Below, in pieces: positions 1-8,507 of a stretch of 64,000 nt of DNA. The position numbers and the translations under genes are program-made. The notes beneath the pieces were generated by a model that saw only the letters and a program-made list of their open reading frames with translations, had not been told where the DNA came from and ran no database searches. Source of the DNA: CAYNYM01 sp049366815 (GTDB lineage: Bacteria > Desulfobacterota > DSM-4660 > Desulfatiglandales > HGW-15); assembly GCA_049366815.1 (NCBI GenBank), contig JBMNCO010000217.1, forward strand, positions 1-64,000, in the 5' to 3' direction. Numbering within the stretch: position 1 is the stretch's first letter; each line of letters begins with the position of its first letter.

Positions 1-114
1 GAAAACCGGTTTGATTTGATAGGGGATAAAGGCTTAAAAACATAGACGTCCCCATGTACTGGAGCGAATCACCATGTATCCCGGCGCGTGGCTCTTCCCC
101 GAATTTATCGTCTC

Positions 115-2055
115 TTATATCAAATGGGACGGCTCATTTTCCAGATCCAATTCCTTTAAGGTTTCAGGTTTTGGCAGGCCTTCCTTATCCAGGCCTTTGA
201 ACTCATAGAATTCATCCACCATCTTGACAAATTTTTCCTTATTGATCACCAGGCCGACAACGCCCGGGGCACCGCGCCTGCAGGGCTCGTCAAAATAACG
301 GTGGTTCAACATGTCTCCCTTCCTGAGATCATCTCTCCTGAGTCCTTCCCTGAGCTGATAGATCCGCTCTATCATGTTGCACCTTCTTCCTACGTGCCAG
401 ATGTCTTCAGGTGACATGTCAAGGCCGGTATTCAAATACATGATCTTGGACCAGTCTTCGAAATTGGGAAGCGTCGCACCCAGGAATGTGGTGTGATATT
501 TACAGATTCCCAGGCAATCAATGGCCATATAACAGTTTTCCTGCCAGTATACCTGCCAGGCCTTGCCGATGTACTCCGTGTGCTCTGAACTCAGAGGCCC
601 TTCGTAGGGTATCGGGCTGCTGTAGATCTTCCGCAGTATCGGCTCGGGCAGATGGTACAGGTCAATGGCCGGTCGGCTCCGCAGATGATCGGAGCCCCGC
701 GATGCCAGGGCACAGTTCAGGGCGAGGGCGGGTGTTGCCCGTTCATCGGAGTGCAGGTTGCTCATCCCCTTGACCTGGATCAGATAATCAAAGGAATTCT
801 TCCCGATTTCATCGGATGCCTGTATACCGCCCTTGGCAAGGACATTTCCCAGCCATCCCTCCCTGAAGACGATCCGGTGGATCATTTCAATAACGGCGTC
901 GTCATTTCCGAATCTGAGATCCACGCCGTCCAACTGATCTTTTGTGAGGATCCCTTCTTCAGCCAACTCCATGGCCCAGGATATGAGGCTTCCTATCTCC
1001 AGATTGTCCACACCGTATTTGTCTACAAGATGATTGCAGGTCAGAACCGTGACGGCCCTCGGTGTGTCGGTCTCTCCGCCGAATGCCCCCTGGGAGGTGT
1101 ATTCGGGCCCCTCGTCATAAACTCCTTTGTAGGGTCCGTCCGGGATTCGGTACTTGGCGCGACAGTGGACCTGACAGCCGAAACAGGCGGTCATATGGTA
1201 TTCACCGCAGGTCTCTTCGGCTATTTCGTCCAGATGCTCAGGCTCAATATCATCCGCATACTCCGTCTGATTATACTGAAAATTTCTGGTCCGGATACCT
1301 CCCCAGGAGTTGGTGGCACCCCAGATAAAGGGCGTCCCGAGTGTGCCCTGTGTCTGGTTCACCTTGGCGCTCGCGATCTGATCTATAAAACGTTTATTGT
1401 ATTCCAGGGCCTCCAGGGGATAAGCGATTTTGATATCCATTGTGCCCAGGGCCGCCAATGCCTTGAGGTTCTTTGCACCCATTACGGCCCCGCCACCGCA
1501 CCTGCCGGCGGAGTTTTTGATCCCTGACATGACATTGGCATAGGCCACAAGGTTTTCACCCGCCGGCCCTATGACGGCACTCTTCACTTCCTCATTGCCA
1601 ATGTCATCACGAATGGCCCATTGTGTGTCGGTCACGCTCATGCCCCAGATACCCCTGGCGTCTCTTATGTGGACCTCCCCATCATAACAATATAAATACA
1701 CGGGATGATCCGCCTTTCCTTTGACCAGTATGTGATGGAATCCGGCATGGGCCAGTTCGGGCGCGAAAAAGCCGCCCATGTTGCCGCTTGACAAGAGATT
1801 GATGAGGGGGGATTTGGTCATCACGTCACATCTTCCTGTGGCTGATGCAAGCATTCCGCAAAGGAGGCCTCCGGCGAATATTACCACATTGTCGGGACCG
1901 TAGGGATCGACATCCTTTTCTGTATAATTTAACAAAAGGTAGGCATTCAAGCCCCTGCCGCCGAGGAACTTCTTCCTCAGTTCTAATGGGATGGATTTTA
2001 TCTTAATGTCACCTGTAGTAAGATCAACGATGGCTAATTTTCTGTCGAACGGCAT
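115..2055 (-). CDS. aor: Aldehyde:ferredoxin oxidoreductase (AOR family, tungsten enzyme)
   Basis: Oxidises aldehydes to carboxylic acids with reduction of ferredoxin, using a tungsten bis-pyranopterin cofactor in the cytoplasm. The protein (646 aa, family usual about 600-650) opens with the family pattern GGRGLNAYLL, then GPAGEN and a Gly-rich GRCGGGAVMG region. The [4Fe-4S] cysteines are visible as CFGCQVHC in the middle and a fourth Cys in DCLGICKYH near residue 510. A longer frame starts at 2085, but a strong AGGGAGGAGG ribosome site lies just before the ATG at 2055, so that start is preferred. It stands alone on the minus strand with its own promoter. It may recycle acids made by the acyl-CoA ligase and CoA-transferase encoded elsewhere in the window, which is inference. 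Family assignment is secure; the aldehyde used is not known. Confidence 0.93.
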   Translation of the reverse strand: MPFDRKLAIVDLTTGDIKIKSIPLELRKKFLGGRGLNAYLLLNYTEKDVDPYGPDNVVIFAGGLLCGMLASATGRCDVMTKSPLINLLSSGNMGGFFAPELAHAGFHHILVKGKADHPVYLYCYDGEVHIRDARGIWGMSVTDTQWAIRDDIGNEEVKSAVIGPAGENLVAYANVMSGIKNSAGRCGGGAVMGAKNLKALAALGTMDIKIAYPLEALEYNKRFIDQIASAKVNQTQGTLGTPFIWGATNSWGGIRTRNFQYNQTEYADDIEPEHLDEIAEETCGEYHMTACFGCQVHCRAKYRIPDGPYKGVYDEGPEYTSQGAFGGETDTPRAVTVLTCNHLVDKYGVDNLEIGSLISWAMELAEEGILTKDQLDGVDLRFGNDDAVIEMIHRIVFREGWLGNVLAKGGIQASDEIGKNSFDYLIQVKGMSNLHSDERATPALALNCALASRGSDHLRSRPAIDLYHLPEPILRKIYSSPIPYEGPLSSEHTEYIGKAWQVYWQENCYMAIDCLGICKYHTTFLGATLPNFEDWSKIMYLNTGLDMSPEDIWHVGRRCNMIERIYQLREGLRRDDLRKGDMLNHRYFDEPCRRGAPGVVGLVINKEKFVKMVDEFYEFKGLDKEGLPKPETLKELDLENEPSHLI

Positions 2056-2579
2056 CTCATTAACCTCCTCCCTAATGCGCTTCAATGAGGTTGATGTTTG
2101 GATTGCTCAGTTGACGAAAAATAGGCTCTGACTTTGCAAAAAAAGGAAGCGGGTTGATCCCGATAAGGCAAAGACGTCCTATCGGGAATGGGTTGGGCAC
2201 ATTTTGAGATGTTTCTCCATGTTGGGGCCTCCGGGAGGGAGGTTCAATGGCAGCAGAATCTTTTCTATTAGTATGCCGGAATTAAAATGAAAAATCAAGG
2301 AAAATCAGCATGTTAAGTAACCCTAAACAATATATATAAAATAGGTGTTATTTTACAGGGTGAAAGAGAAGTCCGAATCTTGAAAAGAATTTCACAATTC
2401 AACTGAAATACAAATGCCGCAACAAGCCCGGTTCGGGCAGCGTGATCCGAGGATTCAGTGGACGAAGACGGCCTGAGGGTCTATAGATATAAATCGCGCG
2501 ATCAATTGAATCCCTGAGCCGTTCACAGGGCTCAGGGCAGCGGTGATTCGAGATCACCTCCCGGTCTCTGGGGTGCAGC
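2056..2579. other. Intergenic region with AOR leader
   Basis: No gene is supported here. It holds the predicted AOR promoter and a leader of about 200 bases. A hairpin with 8-bp perfect arms (TCCCGATA and TATCGGGA, 2158-2165 and 2180-2187) lies in the leader. I could not match it to the molybdenum/tungsten cofactor riboswitch by eye. The right part (2300-2579) is A+T rich near 2330 and otherwise featureless. Confidence 0.5.
2270..2298 (-). promoter_or_regulatory. Sigma-70 type promoter for aor
   Basis: On the minus strand a TTGATT -35 box (2293-2298) and a CATACT -10 box (2270-2275) are separated by 17 bases. Transcription would start near 2263, giving a leader of about 200 bases. Confidence 0.55.
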
Positions 2580-3752
2580 ATGGTTCGGAAAAGCAAGAGA
2601 TTCGCCCTTGCCCTTGGCGGCGGCGGCGCCAGGGGGCTCGCCCATATCGGCGTCCTGAGGGTCCTTGAAGGGGCTTCGGTCCCCATTGACCTCCTCGTGG
2701 GAACGAGTATCGGCGCCCTGGTGGGGGGGGCCTACGCAGCCGGTCTCTCTGCGGACGAGATGGAAGCGAGGGTGGAGGCCTATCTTGAATCCCCAGGTTT
2801 TCAGTCCTCGGCCCTGAAGGCCCTCGGTGATGCGAGGGGGGGTGTGGCGCTGCACCTTGCGGAGAAGGTCCAGATCTTCTTCAAAAACCGCTACTATGCC
2901 CTCCAGGCCATGTTCAAACCCGGCATCCTTTCCGCCGAGGATTTCCAGGCCACCATAAACTTTTTCATTCCGGACATCCCCTTCGAGGAGACCCGGATTC
3001 CCTTCAGGGCCGTAGCCACGGATCTTGTCCGCGGGGAGCAGATCACCTTTGACCGGGGGTCGCTCCGGCAGGCGGTGACCGCGAGCTGCGCCGTACCCGG
3101 GGCGGTCGAACCCCTGAAGGACGGGGAGAAGCTCCTGCTGGACGGCGGTGTGATCTGCCTGATCCCGGCCGCAGTGGCCAGAAAAGAGGGGGCCGATGTC
3201 GTCATTGCAGTGGCCGTGGACAGGGATGTCTGCTCGGAAGGGGATTTTCCAAACGCCCTGACCGTTTACTCCCGCATCGGTGATATTATGGCCAGTCGCC
3301 TCAAGGACTACGAGCTGATGGATGCGGATATCGTCATCCGTCCGGAGGTGGGCAGGCTTCACTGGTCTGAGTTTTCCCGGGCTAAGCACCTCATTGAGGC
3401 GGGCGAGAGGGCGGCTGAAATGAAGCTGAAGGAGATCCAGAGGGCCATGCCGGGAAGGAGAAAGTGGTTTACGGTGACACAATTACTGAGAAAGAAAAAC
3501 AAAGAGCAACAGGCCGAGCCGGCCTCCCCGAGAAAGGGCCGGGACAATGGAATGCATACCATTGGCCGGGCGGACATCAGGCCGGGTTCGCGGGTTCGGG
3601 TCGTTCAGAAGCATGATCAGGGGTCCGGGAAGCTCACTGAAGGGGTCGTCAAGGACATTCTCACAAGATCCCCTGCACATCCCTACGGCATCAAGGTCCG
3701 CCTGGAGAGCGGTGTTGTGGGACGCGTCAAGCACATCATTAAAGGTCTGTAA
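2580..3752 (+). CDS. Patatin-like phospholipase fused to a YwbE domain
   Basis: The first ~290 residues are a patatin-like serine acyl hydrolase (RssA/NTE type): the oxyanion loop GGGGARGLAHIG, the nucleophile elbow GTSIG near residue 43 and the catalytic Asp in LLDGGV near residue 185. After a charged linker rich in Lys and Gln comes a ~60-residue tail (residues ~330-390) with RADIRPGSRV, GVVKDIL, HPYGIKVRLE and VGRVKHI, which is the pattern of the free-standing YwbE family (DUF2196). The frame is continuous, so this reads as a fusion; an internal ATG at 3552 could in principle start a separate YwbE protein, but I see no strong ribosome site. The gene is divergent from its left neighbour and not in an operon. 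Hydrolase fold is sure; lipid substrate and the role of the tail are unknown. Confidence 0.88.
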   Translation: MVRKSKRFALALGGGGARGLAHIGVLRVLEGASVPIDLLVGTSIGALVGGAYAAGLSADEMEARVEAYLESPGFQSSALKALGDARGGVALHLAEKVQIFFKNRYYALQAMFKPGILSAEDFQATINFFIPDIPFEETRIPFRAVATDLVRGEQITFDRGSLRQAVTASCAVPGAVEPLKDGEKLLLDGGVICLIPAAVARKEGADVVIAVAVDRDVCSEGDFPNALTVYSRIGDIMASRLKDYELMDADIVIRPEVGRLHWSEFSRAKHLIEAGERAAEMKLKEIQRAMPGRRKWFTVTQLLRKKNKEQQAEPASPRKGRDNGMHTIGRADIRPGSRVRVVQKHDQGSGKLTEGVVKDILTRSPAHPYGIKVRLESGVVGRVKHIIKGL

Positions 3753-3845
3753 TCAAGGATGAGTGAAAGGGACCTCCCGCGGGGTGTGGGATGATGTTTT
3801 CACCATGTCCCGGATCAATCCGGGGTGGAGCCTTTGTATGCATTT

Positions 3846-3958
3846 AGCCCTTTCCAATAACTGTGTGGAAATCATGCTCCCTTTCTGAAGTGACCAGTAT
3901 GGGAGCTTCGGAACGTAAGAAAGGGTGCATGGTTTCCTTTCGAATTTTTCAAAGGGCT
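3846..3958 (+). repeat. 113-bp palindromic repeat, copy A (full length)
   Basis: Begins AGCCCTTTCC and ends CAAAGGGCT, with imperfect inverted arms over most of its length: a GAAATCATGC...CCCTTTCT segment on the left mirrors AGAAAGGG.GCATG.TTTC on the right. It is almost identical (about 3 differences in 113) to the inverted copy at 31941-32053, and it shares ends with the short copy at 13331-13388. It lies in the 263-base space after the patatin gene, in which nothing else is visible. Confidence 0.85.
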
Positions 3959-4015
3959 AAGATGTTACGAGCCTTTTTATTCCTCACCGGGAGAGCCTGA
4001 GGGTGAGATTTATAA

Positions 4016-4564
4016 TCAGGACTTGTAAATGGCCTCCTGGATTTGATTCATCCAGTTGGACAATTTGATATCCTCGGCCGAATAGTAGGTGAAGGTATAG
4101 GGCTTGATATCGATGATCGGGCTCCCGTCTATGGCTTCCAACCCCTGAACCTTCAGTATGTTGTCGGCCTTCTCGATGATCCGTACCGCGGTCACCAGGA
4201 TTGGATTGGGCCTTGCCGGACTGCAGGTGGAAAAGATCCCGACAAGAGGAAAGGCCTTCTGTCCCATGGGGTGGACTTTGACCAACGATCGTCCGTGAGG
4301 GGGCAAAAGGTGGGGCCAGTAGAGGACAAGGGCGTGGGAGAAGTCCTCCAGACCATCCAAAATGCCCTTGAGTTCTTCCCTGATGACCAGCTCGGATATA
4401 AGAGAACGGATGGCTCTTGCTTCTATGGCGGCCTGCTTCAAGGCGTTTTCCGGCGCGATATCCTCCCCCTTGACCTTGAGGCTCGGATTTTTAAGCTCAC
4501 TCCTGACATAGCCGACAGGCCTGATGGTCATTTCCTCATGGTTAATACGGGCTGAATCTCCCAT
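4016..4564 (-). CDS. TrmO-like protein (TsaA/YaeB family, SAM-dependent tRNA t6A37 methyltransferase)
   Basis: Family members methylate N6-threonylcarbamoyladenosine at position 37 of tRNA-Thr using S-adenosylmethionine. The small beta-barrel fold is recognisable from PVGYVRSEL at the start, the signature CSPARPNPI near residue 105 and LEAIDGSPIIDIKPY near residue 145. Length (182 aa) is normal for the single-domain form. An upstream GTG at 4591 would place the AGGAGG ribosome site inside the coding region, so the ATG at 4564 is preferred. It is the last gene of the ABC-importer operon, 31 bases after the methyltransferase gene. The pairing with a metal-type importer suggests that it may act on something other than tRNA; that is inference. 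Confidence 0.82.
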   Translation of the reverse strand: MGDSARINHEEMTIRPVGYVRSELKNPSLKVKGEDIAPENALKQAAIEARAIRSLISELVIREELKGILDGLEDFSHALVLYWPHLLPPHGRSLVKVHPMGQKAFPLVGIFSTCSPARPNPILVTAVRIIEKADNILKVQGLEAIDGSPIIDIKPYTFTYYSAEDIKLSNWMNQIQEAIYKS

Positions 4565-4595
4565 TGCCTCTGAAATTCTCCTCCTTTTCACATTT

Positions 4596-5207
4596 TTAAC
4601 GCCTTTGCGATGCGCTCAGAAAATATCCGAGATGGTCATCCAGGATAAATGAAACCTCCAGTCCCGATCTGTTGAAGAGACGAACCATTTCGTCTTCATC
4701 AGGCATCATGTCCATCTCCACCGCTGTCCCGGCCTTGCGGTGCCGGTCGTTGATCTCGATAGAGTTGATAAAATGGATGACAATCAGTCTCCCATCCTGT
4801 TTGAGGGCCTGAGAAAGGGCCTGAAGGGCGCTTCCCTTGTCTTCAAAATGTGGAAACACCTGGTGGCACAGGATAAGATCATATGCGTTTTTTTCCAGGG
4901 GGAAACCCTCCACTGGGCACAGATGAACGGCCACGTTCTTTCTCCCCGACGTCCTTCGCAGGGCCTTATCAAACATCATGGGACTGATTTCCAGTGCGAC
5001 AACAGAGCCGTCTTCTCCAACACGGGCTGAAAGAATCTCCGTCAGCCTGCCCGTCCCGCAACCCGGTTCCAGGACCCTCAGCCCTCTCAGGGATCCGGTG
5101 TTTTTGAACAGGCGCTCCAATTTGGCCGTTTCATCAGGGCCGTACTCTGCCGCCGCCCATGGCGCGTCCACACTCTCATCGAAATAGGCTGCTTTGGCTT
5201 GATACAA
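4596..5207 (-). CDS. Class I SAM-dependent methyltransferase
   Basis: Rossmann-fold methyltransferase of 203 aa. Motif I is LEPGCGTGRLTE (residues ~45-56), the acidic end of strand 2 is VALEISP, motif II is EGFPLEKNAYDLILCHQV and the post-motif is LKQDGRLIVIHF. The C-terminal part (EMDMMPDEDEMVRLFNRSG) is typical of small-molecule methyltransferases of the UbiE/Methyltransf_11 group. The start is a TTG at 5207 with GGAAAGGA eight bases before it. It follows the substrate-binding protein gene by 61 bases and precedes the TrmO-like gene in the same operon. Substrate unknown; a role in modifying a metal-binding ligand or cofactor handled by the importer is possible but not shown. Confidence 0.8.
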   Translation of the reverse strand: MYQAKAAYFDESVDAPWAAAEYGPDETAKLERLFKNTGSLRGLRVLEPGCGTGRLTEILSARVGEDGSVVALEISPMMFDKALRRTSGRKNVAVHLCPVEGFPLEKNAYDLILCHQVFPHFEDKGSALQALSQALKQDGRLIVIHFINSIEINDRHRKAGTAVEMDMMPDEDEMVRLFNRSGLEVSFILDDHLGYFLSASQRR

Positions 5208-5268
5208 GATGTGTCCTTTCCAGAGGTTCAGGGTTCAAAATTCATTGAATATCCCAACCTCTAAGTCC

Positions 5269-6369
5269 CTATTGTTGCAGGAAGTCCGGGATCTTCCCCA
5301 GCTCTCCGAAATTTTTCGCCATCTCCGGGTAAACAGACCTCCCCACAAGAAAGGTGTAGATCGCATCCGCCTTTTCCCTGAGATCCACATCCTCAAACCG
5401 TTCGGGGTAGAGGACCTTTCCCACGGTGTAGGCATCGGCGATGACCGTGCCGATGTTCGTCATGTACCAGTTGAAGGAATGGAGAAGGTATACCCGCCTG
5501 TTCTTGAATGCCTTCAATCCATTATAAAATTCAGGCCTCTTTACATAGTCCTGTCGAACGAGTTCATGGCCGCCGCCGTCGATAAAGATGATATCGGGAT
5601 TCCAACTCAGTATCTTTTCCTTGTCCACGAAGACATGGCCCTTCTTGCCTTCGGACTCGGCGGCCATGTTCCTTGCCTTGACCCATTCAAAGGGCGCATA
5701 GAGCGTTTCGGAGCTTTCAATGCCGTGGGTGCCCTTGAAGCCGATCCCTCCCACATAGACGCCCGGCCTTCCGTCTTCCGGAAGGCCCTCAATCCTGGAA
5801 TACAAATCCCTTTGAGAATTTTCTATGAAATCTATCACGGCCTTTGCCCGATCCTCTTTGTCAAGGACACGTCCCACGAGGCGTATGGAATCATAGACGG
5901 CTTGGTCGAAGGTCCCGAAGGGCCCGTAGCTCAAAACGATGATGGGGATTCGGAGCTTTTTCTGCAGGTCATCGGCCTTGGCCCCGGCCATATAAGAGAT
6001 GAAGACGACATCCGGTTCGGCGGACAGGATTTTTTCGAGATCCGGTTCCTTGTTGATGGTATTCGGCCCGCCGGGGCCGATGGAAGGGAGGCCGCCCAAT
6101 GCGTTATTGGCCATCCAGTAGGGCCGCGTCTTGGGGTTTGCCCGCTCTATGTCCTCCACGCCCACCACCTTACTCTTTCCCCCCACATAGAGGATCAGTC
6201 TCAGAGTTCCCGGTGCGATACAGATGATGCGTTCAGGGATCTTCGGAAGCACCACCTCGCGGCCCGCCATGTCCCTGACCGTCATCTTTTCTTCAGCCAC
6301 GCAGGGGGCGGGGGACCAACCCGTCATAAGCCAGATCATCGAAAGAAAAAACAGCAGGGGCCTTTTCAT
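5269..6369 (-). CDS. Periplasmic substrate-binding protein of a metal-chelate ABC importer (BtuF/FepB/MolA type)
   Basis: Binds the ligand outside the cytoplasmic membrane and delivers it to the permease. A signal peptide is visible (residues 1-23, hydrophobic LLFFLSMIWLM, probable cut after CVA). The mature part has the class III binding-protein layout: TVRDMAGREV and VLPKIPERIICI in lobe 1, DVVFISY at the start of the helical backbone, and a second lobe with WNPDIIFIDGG. The ATG at 6369 has an AAAGGA site; the longer frame to 6426 overlaps the ATPase gene and adds nothing. 366 aa is normal. Such proteins carry ferric siderophores, haem, cobalamin or, for the MolA subgroup, molybdate/tungstate; the sequence does not decide which. 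Confidence 0.85.
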   Translation of the reverse strand: MKRPLLFFLSMIWLMTGWSPAPCVAEEKMTVRDMAGREVVLPKIPERIICIAPGTLRLILYVGGKSKVVGVEDIERANPKTRPYWMANNALGGLPSIGPGGPNTINKEPDLEKILSAEPDVVFISYMAGAKADDLQKKLRIPIIVLSYGPFGTFDQAVYDSIRLVGRVLDKEDRAKAVIDFIENSQRDLYSRIEGLPEDGRPGVYVGGIGFKGTHGIESSETLYAPFEWVKARNMAAESEGKKGHVFVDKEKILSWNPDIIFIDGGGHELVRQDYVKRPEFYNGLKAFKNRRVYLLHSFNWYMTNIGTVIADAYTVGKVLYPERFEDVDLREKADAIYTFLVGRSVYPEMAKNFGELGKIPDFLQQ

Positions 6370-6382
6370 AATGAAATCCTTT

Positions 6383-7144
6383 CTAATCCGCATCAACGGG
6401 AACAATGACCTGGTGCCCGTTGACATGGCTGATCATCACTTTCACCCCGTACACCTCCTCGATATCCTTGGGCGTGATGTCTTCTTTTGGCGACAGGACA
6501 TGGACCTTTCCGTCCTTGAGCATCAAGAAATGGTCGACGAATCTCATGGCGAGATTGATGTCATGAAGGGAGACGACAGCGGAGATCCCGTAATCGCTTA
6601 CGGCCCTCGTAATGATATTCATGACCTGTAATTGGTTTTTCAGATCCAGGTTGCTTGTCGGTTCATCCAAGAGCAGTATCTCCGGCTCCTGGGCAAGTGC
6701 ACGGGCGATAATGACCTTCTGTAATTCACCCCCGCTCAGGCTGTCGACCGGTCGCTGGGCAAGATGTTGACAGTGCAGACGGTGGAGAATCTCCTCTACG
6801 ATCAGCAGATCATGCTTTGTGGCCGACCATTTGATATAGGGTTTGCGTCCCAACAGGACGGCGTCAAACACGGTGGAGGAATCTTCGGTGTATCTCTGGG
6901 GGACATAACCAAAGTGCCCGGCGATCTCGTTGCCCCGCATCTTCTTTACGTTGTCATTGTTCAACAAGATGGATCCGACCCTGGGTCTCAATATGTTGTT
7001 GATGCATTTGAGCAGTGTGGATTTTCCGGCACCGTTGACCCCCAGAACGCCCATAATCTCTCCGGGCCTGAGGCAAAAGCTGACACCGTCCAGTATGGGG
7101 TGGTGGTTATAGCTGAACTCAAGTCCATTTACCGTGAGGTTCAT
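6383..7144 (-). CDS. ABC transporter ATP-binding protein (FecE/BtuD type)
   Basis: Energises import through the adjoining permease. 253 aa with Walker A GVNGAGKST (residues ~35-43), Q-loop YVPQR, signature LSGGELQKV, Walker B ILLLDEPTSNLDL and the H-loop VSLHDINLA. The ATG overlaps the permease stop by four bases (ATGA), which implies translational coupling; the binding-protein gene follows after 13 bases. Assigned to the iron-chelate/cobalamin class by gene order with a FecCD-type permease. Ligand unknown. Confidence 0.93.
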   Translation of the reverse strand: MNLTVNGLEFSYNHHPILDGVSFCLRPGEIMGVLGVNGAGKSTLLKCINNILRPRVGSILLNNDNVKKMRGNEIAGHFGYVPQRYTEDSSTVFDAVLLGRKPYIKWSATKHDLLIVEEILHRLHCQHLAQRPVDSLSGGELQKVIIARALAQEPEILLLDEPTSNLDLKNQLQVMNIITRAVSDYGISAVVSLHDINLAMRFVDHFLMLKDGKVHVLSPKEDITPKDIEEVYGVKVMISHVNGHQVIVPVDAD

Positions 7145-8202
7145 CGATTGAGGCCCTTCAGCAAAAGATACAGGAACAGGGGTGCCCCCATAAAAGAGGT
7201 CAGGACACCCACGGGCAGGGTCCCCGAACCGACGAGCACCCGGCCCAGTGTGTCGGCCGCGAGCAGCAGCAGGGCACCCAAAAGACAGGAATAGGGTATC
7301 AGCAATCCGTGATCGGACCCTGCCAAACGGCGGCCGATGTGGGGGGCCAGGAGGCCCAGGAAGGCGATGACACCATGGAACGCCGTTGCCAGCGCGGCCA
7401 CCAGGGCGGCCAGAAACATCCCGGCCAATCTCAACCGGTTGATTTCGACACCCAGCCCTTTGGCGGAGTCCTCACCCGTGGCCAGGGCATTGAGGTTCCA
7501 TCGGTTATAAACAAAGTAGACAATCACCCCGGCAGTCACAAACGCCAGCAACCCGATCTCTTTCCAACTCGAACGGGCGACATCTCCGAAGGTCCAGAAG
7601 ACAACCGTCGCAATCTCCACATCCGTGGCAAAGTATTGAATGAGTATGGTTCCGGAAGTGAACAGTGACGACAGGGCGACCCCTGCCAGGATAATGGATT
7701 CAGGCGACATCTTTCTCAAACGCGCCAGGAGAAGAATGACCAGAGTGGCGGTGATGGCCCCCAAAAAGGCGGACAGGGTGACGGCATAGACGTTTATTAT
7801 TGTGAGGGTGTTGGCTTCAGCGGATCTGAGGGCACCCTGGTGTATTCCCGCCGCGCCCATGACGACAATGGAAAAGGCCGCCCCGAAGGCGGCTCCCTGG
7901 CTGATGCCGAGGGTGAAGGGGGAGGCGAGCGGATTCCTGAGCAGACTTTGCGAAGCCAATCCGGATAGTCCAAGTGCGCACCCCGATATGACGGCCGCTG
8001 TTATGCGCGGCATCCTGATACCCCACACCACGATCTTTTGAGGCCCATCCTCCAGTCCCAAAAGCGCACAGAGCATCCTATAGATGGGCATGTCATAGGA
8101 TCCCACGGCGATGGACCAGAACACCAGTATGATGAGCACACAGAAAAGCCCGATCAAGAGATATATCTTGGGGCGGACCAAGGCCCGGCGTGCCTCGATC
8201 AT
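7141..8202 (-). CDS. ABC transporter permease, FecCD/BtuC family
   Basis: Membrane pore of the importer; the family forms homodimers with about ten transmembrane helices each. Hydrophobic segments are regularly spaced, and family motifs are present: RMPRITAAVISGCALGLSG in the N-terminal part, NPLASPFTLGISQGAAFGA, and GVIAFLGLLAPHIGR near the C-terminus. A GTG at 8280 would start inside a hairpin, so the ATG at 8202 (353 aa, normal length) is preferred although its ribosome site is weak. First gene of a five-gene minus-strand operon (permease, ATPase, binding protein, methyltransferase, TrmO-like). Expression is probably controlled through the leader hairpin upstream. Confidence 0.9.
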   Translation of the reverse strand: MIEARRALVRPKIYLLIGLFCVLIILVFWSIAVGSYDMPIYRMLCALLGLEDGPQKIVVWGIRMPRITAAVISGCALGLSGLASQSLLRNPLASPFTLGISQGAAFGAAFSIVVMGAAGIHQGALRSAEANTLTIINVYAVTLSAFLGAITATLVILLLARLRKMSPESIILAGVALSSLFTSGTILIQYFATDVEIATVVFWTFGDVARSSWKEIGLLAFVTAGVIVYFVYNRWNLNALATGEDSAKGLGVEINRLRLAGMFLAALVAALATAFHGVIAFLGLLAPHIGRRLAGSDHGLLIPYSCLLGALLLLAADTLGRVLVGSGTLPVGVLTSFMGAPLFLYLLLKGLNR

Positions 8203-8274
8203 CCGGCCGGTCTGCTCAAAGCCTGCTGAATTTTGGTGCGTTATGGCTGTGATAACCTTCCCCCGAACGAAAAA

Positions 8275-8321
8275 AGCCACGAATGCTTTCGTCCCTTCAG
8301 GGATGAACGGCCTTCGTGGCT
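8275..8321 (-). terminator. Nested hairpin with T-run in the importer leader (possible attenuator)
   Basis: Outer arms AGCCACGAA (8275-8283) and TTCGTGGCT (8313-8321) are perfect; an inner stem TTCGTCCC/GGGATGAA closes a TTCA loop. Reading the minus strand, six T follow directly (8275-8270), as in an intrinsic terminator. On the plus strand a T-run also follows (8331-8337), so it could work in both directions. It lies between a good promoter and the permease start, which makes attenuation likely. It might simply end the upstream gene. Confidence 0.65.
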
Positions 8322-8398
8322 AGTGTCTATTTTTTTATCTTAAAGATTGTGCCGAGCTTGTGGAAACTAAAGGGCTTCCTGCCTCTTTATATCTGTTG

Positions 8399-8427
8399 TT
8401 CATACAAGATCTGCGCCTTGCTGTCAA
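8399..8427 (-). promoter_or_regulatory. Sigma-70 type promoter for the importer operon
   Basis: Minus-strand TTGACA (8422-8427) and TATGAA (8399-8404) with 17 bases between them. Transcription from here runs about 190 bases through the hairpin before the permease start. The region 8203-8507 holds no gene. Confidence 0.6.
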
Positions 8428-8507
8428 GGCCAAATCCATGCCCATCACCTCATAGCCGCGCTTCGGCGGAAACTTCAGCGGACTGAGGTCAGGCCGATAA
8501 AGATGTG

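Noticed and set aside
115..2085. Longer aor start at 2085
   Set aside because: The ribosome site AGGGAGGAGG lies within that extension, just before the ATG at 2055.
2056..2263. Molybdenum/tungsten cofactor riboswitch in the aor leader
   Set aside because: The leader has hairpins but I could not match the consensus segments.
5209..6408. Long plus-strand open frame opposite the binding-protein gene
   Set aside because: Antisense to a clear gene; no family motif, no ribosome site; produced by codon bias of the real gene.
8275..8321. Hairpin as a cyclic di-GMP (GEMM) or cobalamin riboswitch
   Set aside because: The conserved core of neither class is present; only the hairpin and T-run are supported.
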